Of a stretch of DNA of 5,543 nt, positions 1 through 5,543 are shown piece by piece. Below the pieces are notes generated by a model. It saw nothing but the letters and a program-made list of their open reading frames with translations, was not told where the DNA came from and searched no databases. Every line of letters starts with the position of its first letter. The stretch's first letter is position 1. Source of the stretch: Clostridia bacterium (GTDB taxonomy: Bacteria; Bacillota_A; Clostridia; UBA1381); the NCBI GenBank assembly GCA_017553025.1, contig JAFZNF010000154.1:1-5543 (forward strand), given 5' to 3'. Both the position numbers and the translations under genes were made by a program.

Positions 1-2999
1 GATTGATTATCGCTTACACCGCCTCTTATCTCTTTAATGTTTCCGAATTCATCCTTTTCGACAGAGGACATAATCTTATAGGTAGTGACATCGGTAAGAG
101 CCTTAACCTTATCCTCATATTCCTCCATCGGGTGACCTGAAAAATACATTCCGCAGGACTCTTTTTCAAGCGCCAAAAGTTCATTTTTGGGGTATTCCGA
201 AATATCGGGAAGTTCGGTTTCGGTATCAGGCGTAACCGTATCATCTCCAAAAAGCGTCATTTGACCTGTTATATTGCTTTTTTTAGACTGCGCCTCGCTT
301 TCAATCACGCTCTCATAAACATTTAAAAGCTGTGACCTCTTTACTCCCAAAGAGTCAAAAGCTCCGCATTTTATAAGTCCCTCAACCGCTCTTTTATTCA
401 TTTCCTTATCGGTCATACGCCTCACAAAATCGGAAAAACTTGTAAATCTGCCGTTTTGCTTTCTCTCGGTCACAACGCTTGCTATAAAATTTCTGCCCAC
501 ATTTTTTATTGCGGAAAGCCCAAATCTTATTGCATTTCCCTCTACCGTGAAACTGTCCTCACTCATATTTATATCTGGAGGCAGTTTTTCAAGTCCCAGT
601 TTTTTGCAGTTTATGAAATACTCATTTATCTTATTCTGGTCCTCTACGCTTGAAATAAGCGATGCCATATACTCTGCCTGATAAAAAGTTTTCAGATATG
701 CCGTCTGGTATGTTATGAATGCATACGCCGCAGCGTGCGACTTATTAAACGCGTAATTTGCAAATTCATTTATTTCGTCAAATATGTCTATTGCTACCTT
801 TTCGGGTATTCCGCGCCTTATACAGCCGTCAATCACCCAATTGCCCTTTTCGTCCTGCTTTCCGTAAATAAAATTTTTGCGTTCAATCTCCATTTTATCG
901 GCTTTTTTCTTGGAAATAACGCGCCTTAGCATATCTGCGCTCCCCAAAGAATAGCCCGCCATTGTTCTTACTATTTCAAGCACCTGCTCCTGATATACAA
1001 TACAGCCGTAAGTTACGTCCAGAATATCCGCTAAAAGCTCGTGCTTATATGTGACCTCTCCCGGGTGGTTTTTATTATATACATACTTTGGTATAGAGTC
1101 CATAGGACCCGGGCGGTAAAGCGCAATACCTGCTATAATATCTTCAAGATTAGTCGGCTTTAGCTCCTGCATAAATGACTTCATTCCCGCACTTTCTATC
1201 TGAAAGATACCGTCGGTATTGCCCGTTGCAATTAAGTCATATACCTCTTTTTTGTCATAATCGAGTTTTGATAAGTCGAGTTTTATGCCGCGTGTTTTTT
1301 CTATAAGCTTCACCGTATTGTTTATTACAGTCAGGTTCCTGAGCCCTAAAAAGTCCATTTTGAGAAGTCCCATACTCTCAACTGTATCCTTAACAAACTG
1401 TGTTGTCAAAACATCGTCGTTCATTTGAAGAGGCATATAGTTTACAATCGGCTCACTGCATATAACAACGCCTGCAGCGTGTGTACCTGCGTGGCGTGCC
1501 AAACCCTCAAGAGCTTTTGCCGTATCTATAAGCTCCTTTATTTTTTCATCATTTTCATAAAGTTCTTTTAGCTCCTGTGATACGCTAAGTGCCTTATCAA
1601 TCGTTATATTAAGGTCGTTCGGGACGAGTTTTGCTACCTTGTCCGTTTCCGCATAAGAGATATTTAAGGCCCTGCCGACATCGCGTATTGCAAGGCGCGC
1701 TTTCATTGTGCCGAAAGTGATTATCTGCGCGACATTGTCCTTCCCGTACTTTTCCACAACGTAATCTATGACCTTTTGCCTGCCCTCAGGCGCAAAATCC
1801 ACGTCAATATCAGGCATTGACACACGCTCAGGATTTAAAAAACGCTCGAAAATAAGGTTATACTTTATAGGGTCGACATCGGTTATGCCAAGCGCATACG
1901 AAACCATACTCCCTGCTGCGCTTCCGCGCCCGGGTCCTACTCCTACGCCGTTATTTTTAGCATAGTTTATAAAATCCCATACTATCAGAAAATAGTCCAC
2001 AAACCCCATATTTTTAATGACCGAAAGTTCATAGCTGAGCCTTTTTGTGAGTTCGGGTGTTACCTGCGCATAACGCCTTTTTATGCCGTCCCGGCAAAGC
2101 TCATTTAAGTATTCCCACGCAGATTTACCGTCAGGCACGGCATAACTCGGCAAATGGCGCGTTTCAAAATCAAATTCAAGATTACATCTTTTTGCAATTT
2201 CCGCCGTATTCTCTATTGCAGACGGTCTGTATGCAAAAAGCTCCGCCATTTCCTCGGGAGATTTTATGTAAAATTCGTCCGTTTCAAAGCGCATACGGTC
2301 GTCATCTTCAACTGTTTTCTGCATTTGTATGCACATCAAAACGTCCTGGTATTTTGCGTCCTCTTTTTTCGCATAATGTATATCGTTTGTCGCAACAAGC
2401 CCGACTCCCAGCTCTTCGGAAAGTCTGACAAGCTGAGGATTTATCCGCTTTTGCTCAGGAATTGAGTGGTCTTGAATTTCTATAAAGAAATTATCCTTGC
2501 CAAAAAGATTTATATACTTTTCACCGATTTTTTTTGCCTTTTCATAATCATCTGCCAAAAGCGCCTTCGGTATTTCACCCGCAAGACAGGCAGAAAGTGC
2601 AATAAGTCCCTCGTGATGCTCGCCTAAAAGCTCGAAATCAATTCTCGGTTTATAGTAAAAACCCTCTGTAAATCCCTTTGAAACTATATATGAAAGATTT
2701 TTATAACCCGCCTCATTTTCACACAGCAAAATAAGATGCGAGTATTTTGCGTCATACTCATACACCTTGTCAAAACGGCTCCTTGGTGCCACATACACCT
2801 CACAGCCTATTATCGGTTTTATTCCTTGTGCCTTTGCTTCCCTGTAAAAATCAACTACGCCGTACATAACACCGTGGTCTGTTATCGCACACGAGGTCAT
2901 TCCAAGCTCTTTTACGCGGGATATAATCTTTTTGATGCTTGCAGCACCGTCCAAAAGGCTGAATTCTGTATGTGTGTGCAAATGCACAAATTGGCTCAT
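1..2999 (-). CDS. dnaE: DNA polymerase III subunit alpha (DnaE), 3' end cut off by window
   Basis: This is the catalytic alpha subunit of a C-family replicative DNA polymerase, acting in the cytoplasm at the replication fork. From the ATG at 2999 the frame stays open to the left edge, giving 999 residues of a protein usually about 1150-1190 long; the C-terminal OB-fold and tail are outside. Seen in order: an N-terminal PHP domain (HLHTH at 6-10, DHG at 41-43, CE at 66-67, D206/H208); the palm with GPGRGS at 355-360 and PDIDVDF at 396-402, whose D397 and D399 match the E. coli D401/D403 metal ligands; the third acid D549 in KMDFLGLR; fingers motifs ALYRPGP (626-632), YQEQ (669-672) and FNKSHAAA (751-758); and a probable beta-clamp-binding motif QMTLF at 913-917. 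No DEDD exonuclease is inserted in the PHP, so it is not PolC. An insert near residues 713-725 resembles clostridial DnaE proteins as I recall them. The start is fixed by a strong ribosome site 6 nt upstream. Confidence 0.98.
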   Translation of the reverse strand, partial: MSQFVHLHTHTEFSLLDGAASIKKIISRVKELGMTSCAITDHGVMYGVVDFYREAKAQGIKPIIGCEVYVAPRSRFDKVYEYDAKYSHLILLCENEAGYKNLSYIVSKGFTEGFYYKPRIDFELLGEHHEGLIALSACLAGEIPKALLADDYEKAKKIGEKYINLFGKDNFFIEIQDHSIPEQKRINPQLVRLSEELGVGLVATNDIHYAKKEDAKYQDVLMCIQMQKTVEDDDRMRFETDEFYIKSPEEMAELFAYRPSAIENTAEIAKRCNLEFDFETRHLPSYAVPDGKSAWEYLNELCRDGIKRRYAQVTPELTKRLSYELSVIKNMGFVDYFLIVWDFINYAKNNGVGVGPGRGSAAGSMVSYALGITDVDPIKYNLIFERFLNPERVSMPDIDVDFAPEGRQKVIDYVVEKYGKDNVAQIITFGTMKARLAIRDVGRALNISYAETDKVAKLVPNDLNITIDKALSVSQELKELYENDEKIKELIDTAKALEGLARHAGTHAAGVVICSEPIVNYMPLQMNDDVLTTQFVKDTVESMGLLKMDFLGLRNLTVINNTVKLIEKTRGIKLDLSKLDYDKKEVYDLIATGNTDGIFQIESAGMKSFMQELKPTNLEDIIAGIALYRPGPMDSIPKYVYNKNHPGEVTYKHELLADILDVTYGCIVYQEQVLEIVRTMAGYSLGSADMLRRVISKKKADKMEIERKNFIYGKQDEKGNWVIDGCIRRGIPEKVAIDIFDEINEFANYAFNKSHAAAYAFITYQTAYLKTFYQAEYMASLISSVEDQNKINEYFINCKKLGLEKLPPDINMSEDSFTVEGNAIRFGLSAIKNVGRNFIASVVTERKQNGRFTSFSDFVRRMTDKEMNKRAVEGLIKCGAFDSLGVKRSQLLNVYESVIESEAQSKKSNITGQMTLFGDDTVTPDTETELPDISEYPKNELLALEKESCGMYFSGHPMEEYEDKVKALTDVTTYKIMSSVEKDEFGNIKEIRGGVSDNQ

Positions 3000-3005
3000 A
3001 TAATG

Positions 3006-3012
3006 CCTCCTT
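3006..3012 (-). promoter_or_regulatory. Ribosome binding site of dnaE
   Basis: On the minus strand the sequence reads AAGGAGG, then six bases, then the dnaE ATG. This is a near-perfect match to the anti-Shine-Dalgarno of Firmicutes. The first bases of the site are shared with the TAA stop codon of whiA (3011-3013), so a ribosome finishing whiA sits on the dnaE initiation site. Confidence 0.9.
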
Positions 3013-3883
3013 ACAGTTTCTCTGCCATATCTGTTATCTTTTTCAGTCTGTGATTTACACCTGATTTTCCTATATGCGGGTTTGTCTTTTCACTAAGCTC
3101 CAAAAGGCTGTCAAAGGGATTTTCAATACGCAGTCTTGCCATTTCCTTTAAGCTCTCGGGAAGAGCTGAAAATTCAGGTGTTTTCTCTAATTTGCGTATT
3201 GCTTTTATCTGCGCCGCTGCAGTTTTTGCAATCTTATCGATATTTGCAACCTCACAGTTTGCGCGTCTGTTTGCGTTATTGCGCAAATCCTTTTCTATTG
3301 TTGTGTTGTAAAACTCCATAGCCGCCGAAACGTCGCCTATTATACCGAGAACTCCTGCAATCTGTTCATAACCCTTTATATATACGATATATCTGCCTTT
3401 TCGGTAAGTTATCTTTGCCGATATACCAAGGTCTTTCAGAATTTCAAGAAGCTGATTTGCGTAAACCTCATACCTTGCGTCAAATTCCATATGATAGCGT
3501 AAATCGGGGTTGCTTACAGAACCTCCGCCCAAAAATGCACCCCTTACATAAGCCTGCCTGCAGCAATCCTTCGGCACAATTTTTTTATATTCGCTCCCGA
3601 AAAGCATAAGCCTGTCCGCCATAGTTTCGGTAAAAAAATCAAAATCGGGATAAAATCGGAAGTTACCGTTCTTATTTTTATAATCAATATCCGTCTTAAA
3701 AACTCTTTTAAACAGATTTTGTATCCTCTCTGCAACCGCTTCATTTTCTGTAGATATAAATATTTCTCCTGCTTGATTGTTTATACAGAGTTTGCATAAT
3801 GCAGAAAGTTCCGATATATCGCATAAAGGACATTGATTTGTTATTTTAGATATGTTTTCCTTAATGTTCTGAGTAAAGGACAT
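3011..3883 (-). CDS. whiA: WhiA sporulation/cell-division regulator (YvcL family)
   Basis: The product is a 290-residue DNA-binding protein of the WhiA family, slightly shorter than the usual 305-320. WhiA is needed for sporulation septation in Streptomyces, and its Bacillus homologue YvcL affects cell division and chromosome segregation. The opening MSFTQNIKENI is typical of the family. A degenerate LAGLIDADG homing-endonuclease-like fold is marked by CCRQAYVRGAFLGGGSVSNP at 107-126, which lacks the acidic residues of an active nuclease. NRRANCEVANIDK (205-217) precedes the C-terminal helix-turn-helix, which runs from LPESLKE at 241 to KSGVNHRLKKI at 273-283. The start lies 2 nt after the rapZ stop and has its own ribosome site, supporting co-expression. 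It is followed by dnaE after 11 nt. An unusual feature is the pair of CxxC motifs at 18-21 and 30-33. Identification is secure; the regulatory targets in this organism are unknown. Confidence 0.96.
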   Translation of the reverse strand: MSFTQNIKENISKITNQCPLCDISELSALCKLCINNQAGEIFISTENEAVAERIQNLFKRVFKTDIDYKNKNGNFRFYPDFDFFTETMADRLMLFGSEYKKIVPKDCCRQAYVRGAFLGGGSVSNPDLRYHMEFDARYEVYANQLLEILKDLGISAKITYRKGRYIVYIKGYEQIAGVLGIIGDVSAAMEFYNTTIEKDLRNNANRRANCEVANIDKIAKTAAAQIKAIRKLEKTPEFSALPESLKEMARLRIENPFDSLLELSEKTNPHIGKSGVNHRLKKITDMAEKL

Positions 3884-3885
3884 TA

Positions 3886-4737
3886 TTACTTACCTCTTAA
3901 AATATCTCTGTGTATAAGGTTTTTGTTATATCCCTCAAGCTCCTCCGACAACACATTTGCCATCGTCACACTCCTGTGTTTTCCGCCTGTACAACCTATG
4001 CCTATTGTAAGAGATGCCTTCCCCTCCTCAATATACAGAGGAAGCAAAAAGTTTATCATACTTATTAGCTTGTCCATAAATTTTTTCGCCGTTTTTGTAT
4101 TCATAATATAATCGCGCACTTCTTTATCGTTTCCCGTTTTGTCCTTTAATTCATCTACATAAAACGGGTTTACGAAGCACCTTACATCAAAAATCAGGTC
4201 TGCATCTAGAGGTATTCCGTACTTGAAGCCAAAGGACATAATGTTTATCAAAAACTCTTCCTGCGTTCCTTCAAAATATATGCTTCTCAGTTTCTTTGAA
4301 AGCTGTTCCAGAGAAAAATCAGAGGTATCTATTACCGTATCTGCCTCCTGATATATTTTTGAGAGCATCTGGCGTTCTTTTTTTATACTGTCCAAAAGCC
4401 CTAAATCGCTTGCAATAGGGTGGTGGCGTCTTGTTTCTTTATATCTTTTTACAAGTACATCATCACGTGCATCAACAAATATGAGCTTATACTCATATCC
4501 GTTTTCCTTAAGTATCTTAAGATTATCCAAAAGCTCGCCTATCATATCGCCGACGCGTGAATCTATGGCAAATGCCACCTTCTCATATTTGCCGTTTATT
4601 GATATGAACATAGCAGCAAGCTGAGGAATGATTACAGGCGGAAGATTATCTATGCAGAAAAACCCCGCATCCTCTAAAAACCGCATAACCTGTGTCTTTC
4701 CTGCTCCCGAAAGACCTGTAACAATAGTAAACTGCAT
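3886..4737 (-). CDS. rapZ: RNase adapter protein RapZ / YvcJ, nucleotide-binding
   Basis: The product has 283 residues, the usual length for the family (about 284-295). RapZ of E. coli binds glucosamine-6-phosphate and guides RNase E to the small RNA GlmZ, controlling amino-sugar synthesis. The Bacillus homologue YvcJ binds and hydrolyses nucleotides and influences competence; its RNA role is not established in Firmicutes. The N-terminal P-loop is GLSGAGKT at 8-15, with threonine where serine is common. DAGFFCIDNLPP follows at 23-34, then a Walker-B-like strand ending FAIDSR near 56-61, and RYKETRRHHP at 98-107. The C-terminal domain has FDVRCFVNPF at 183-192 and the signature GCTGGKHRSV at 248-257, close to the RNA- and sugar-binding region in E. 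coli RapZ. The ATG directly abuts the murB stop, and the stop lies 2 nt before whiA. The gene yvcK, usually found after rapZ in Firmicutes, is missing here. The family call is very secure; the molecular role in this host is inferred. Confidence 0.96.
   Translation of the reverse strand: MQFTIVTGLSGAGKTQVMRFLEDAGFFCIDNLPPVIIPQLAAMFISINGKYEKVAFAIDSRVGDMIGELLDNLKILKENGYEYKLIFVDARDDVLVKRYKETRRHHPIASDLGLLDSIKKERQMLSKIYQEADTVIDTSDFSLEQLSKKLRSIYFEGTQEEFLINIMSFGFKYGIPLDADLIFDVRCFVNPFYVDELKDKTGNDKEVRDYIMNTKTAKKFMDKLISMINFLLPLYIEEGKASLTIGIGCTGGKHRSVTMANVLSEELEGYNKNLIHRDILRGK
3893..3898 (-). promoter_or_regulatory. Ribosome binding site of whiA
   Basis: The minus strand reads AAGAGG, with nine bases to the whiA ATG. 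The site lies inside the last codons of rapZ (leucine-arginine-glycine), and the rapZ TAA falls between it and the start. This arrangement is typical of translationally coupled genes and supports 3883 as the true start. Confidence 0.75.
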
Positions 4738-5543
4738 TTAAAATTCCCCCACAATCTTAACTTCCGTTTCAAGCTCCACATCAAATTTTTCTTTTACTGT
4801 TTTTTGTATATGTCTTATGAGCGCTAAAACATCTTTTGCCGTCGCACCGCCTGTATTCACGATAAATCCCGAATGTTTTTCCGAAACTTTAGCACCGCCG
4901 ATTTGAAATCCTTTCAGTCCTGCGTCCTCAATAAGTCTTCCCGCAAAGTGACCTTCGGGACGTTTAAAAACACTTCCTGCGCTCGGCATACTAAGGGGCT
5001 GTTTTTCCGTTCTTCGGGTTTTGTAATCCTCCATTTTAGCTTTTATTTCTTCAGGATTTCCATTTTTCAGCTCAAGCTCTGCCTCTAAAATAACTGCGCC
5101 CAAATCGGCAAAAATACTCCGCCTATAGCCAAATCCAAACCCGTCATCTATCTTTTTAATTTCTCCGTTTTTAAGATATGTGACACTCTTTACAATACCG
5201 CTCATTTCACCGCCGTATGCACCTGCATTCATATAAACCGCACCGCCGAGCGTACCCGGGATACCCCCCGCAAATTCCATTCCTGAAAGACCGCTTTTTT
5301 GCGCCGCCTTTGAAAGTGCAGATAAAAGTGCACCGCTCTCAGCCTTTATCAGATTTTCCGAAATCTCATAACGGGAAAAGTTTCCCGAAATCTGTATGAC
5401 AAGACCGCGTATTCCCTTATCGGAAACTAAAATATTGCTTCCGTTTCCCATAACAAAATACGGTATATTTTTTCCCTTTGCATAATTTATAAGCTCAATT
5501 ATCTCCTCTTTATCCGATACTGCACAAAATTCATCTGCTATGC
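4738..5543 (-). CDS. murB: UDP-N-acetylenolpyruvoylglucosamine reductase (MurB), 5' end cut off by window
   Basis: MurB is the cytoplasmic FAD enzyme that reduces UDP-GlcNAc-enolpyruvate with NADPH to UDP-MurNAc, the second committed step of peptidoglycan synthesis. The 267 complete codons visible read in from the right edge; a family length near 300 implies 30-40 residues are missing. The frame is open upstream of the methionine at 5449-5451, which sits inside the FAD-binding motif MGNGSNILVSD and is not the start. The partial edge codon followed by IADEF fits the family's IGG-x-A-D segment. Other family motifs are MEFAGGIPGTLGGAVYMNAG (5221-5280), GYRRSIF with the catalytic arginine at 5122-5124, AGSVFKRP with the proton-donating serine at 4972-4974, and LETEV near the C-terminus with the probable catalytic glutamate at 4762-4764. 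Its compact length and GSVFKRP motif fit type II MurB. The TAA at 4738-4740 is immediately followed by the rapZ ATG. Confidence 0.97.
   Translation of the reverse strand, partial: IADEFCAVSDKEEIIELINYAKGKNIPYFVMGNGSNILVSDKGIRGLVIQISGNFSRYEISENLIKAESGALLSALSKAAQKSGLSGMEFAGGIPGTLGGAVYMNAGAYGGEMSGIVKSVTYLKNGEIKKIDDGFGFGYRRSIFADLGAVILEAELELKNGNPEEIKAKMEDYKTRRTEKQPLSMPSAGSVFKRPEGHFAGRLIEDAGLKGFQIGGAKVSEKHSGFIVNTGGATAKDVLALIRHIQKTVKEKFDVELETEVKIVGEF
4746..4750 (-). promoter_or_regulatory. Probable ribosome binding site of rapZ
   Basis: A run of five G on the minus strand (context GTGGGGGAATTTTAA) lies eight bases before the rapZ ATG, within the last codons of murB. It is only a partial match to GGAGG, needing a G-U pair. 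Initiation at rapZ may therefore rely on ribosomes that have just terminated at the adjoining murB TAA. Confidence 0.5.

Larger units (their letters stand above)
1..5543 (-). other. Probable single transcription unit murB-rapZ-whiA-dnaE
   Basis: All four genes lie on the minus strand with gaps of 0, 2 and 11 nt, and each downstream ribosome site overlaps or lies within the preceding gene. No inverted repeat followed by a T-run, and no room for a promoter, exists between the genes. The promoter must be upstream of murB, outside the window, and any terminator lies beyond dnaE. An internal promoter inside a coding region cannot be excluded by eye. The arrangement is a variant of the conserved Firmicute murB/rapZ/yvcK/whiA neighbourhood. 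Confidence 0.8.

Noticed and set aside
26..250. Minus-strand frame of 74 codons near the left edge
   Set aside because: It is out of frame with dnaE, which reads without interruption through the same bases with conserved motifs such as FSGHP.
278..284. Run of seven A on the coding strand of dnaE as a slippery frameshift site
   Set aside because: It encodes lysines in a variable linker of an uninterrupted frame, with no nearby stop in the zero frame and no stem-loop that I can see downstream.
1261..1285. Short direct repeat of TCGAGTTTT
   Set aside because: It reflects the repeated leucine-aspartate codons of a KLDLSKLD peptide in DnaE and has only two copies.
2057..2428. Open frame of 123 codons on the plus strand, overlapped by a second plus-strand frame at 2154-2465
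   Set aside because: It lies wholly inside the dnaE coding sequence on the other strand, has no convincing ribosome site, and its product resembles no family I know. It is a chance antisense frame.
3544..3744. Minus-strand frame of 66 codons inside whiA
   Set aside because: It is in a shifted frame within an intact whiA. The whiA frame itself carries all family motifs, so this is not a frameshifted fragment.
3833..4111. Plus-strand frame of 92 codons across the rapZ-whiA junction
   Set aside because: It is antisense to two well-identified genes. Its hydrophobic look comes from the complement of lysine-, glutamate- and aspartate-rich codons.
5449..5451. Methionine codon as the start of murB
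   Set aside because: The frame continues upstream to the edge with sensible MurB sequence, and this methionine is within the FAD-binding motif, so the true start is outside the window.
1..5543. CRISPR array, tRNA, rRNA, insertion sequence, riboswitch or defence system
   Set aside because: No spaced repeats, terminal inverted repeats, cloverleaf-like segments or transposase motifs were seen, and the coding sequence of four core genes accounts for all but 13 of the bases.

Overview
No previously undescribed system is visible in this window. It is an ordinary, tightly packed housekeeping operon on the minus strand. Base composition is AT-rich (roughly 40% G+C by eye on sampled lines). Shine-Dalgarno sites are purine-rich and consistent with a Firmicute. 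The gene order murB-rapZ-whiA-dnaE, together with clostridial-type sequence details in DnaE, points to a member of the class Clostridia. The genus cannot be named from this sequence alone.

Layout in transcription order, right to left. (1) murB, the UDP-N-acetylenolpyruvoylglucosamine reductase, enters from the right edge without its first roughly 30-40 codons and ends at 4738. (2) rapZ (yvcJ), an RNase adapter/nucleotide-binding protein, runs from 4737 to 3886, and its ATG directly abuts the murB stop. (3) whiA, a sporulation/cell-division regulator of LAGLIDADG-plus-HTH type, runs from 3883 to 3011, 2 nt after rapZ. (4) dnaE, the DNA polymerase III alpha subunit with its own PHP domain, runs from 2999 off the left edge, 11 nt after whiA. 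All four frames are open, with no frameshift or premature stop. I translated the visible dnaE part (999 codons) line by line.

The genes are linked by cell-envelope and cell-cycle themes. MurB makes the muramic acid precursor of peptidoglycan. RapZ-family proteins are tied to amino-sugar control in enterobacteria and to competence and nucleotide sensing in Bacillus. WhiA is tied to cell division and chromosome biology. DnaE replicates DNA. With gaps of 0, 2 and 11 nt there is no room for internal promoters or terminators between the genes, so co-transcription and translational coupling are likely. No stretch of 300 bases lacks a gene.

The points most worth a second look are modest. The yvcK/glmR gene that commonly sits between rapZ and whiA in Firmicutes is absent. 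The DnaE PHP domain keeps what looks like a full metal-ligand set, so it could be an active proofreading nuclease. WhiA carries a CxxC-x8-CxxC cysteine pattern near its N-terminus.
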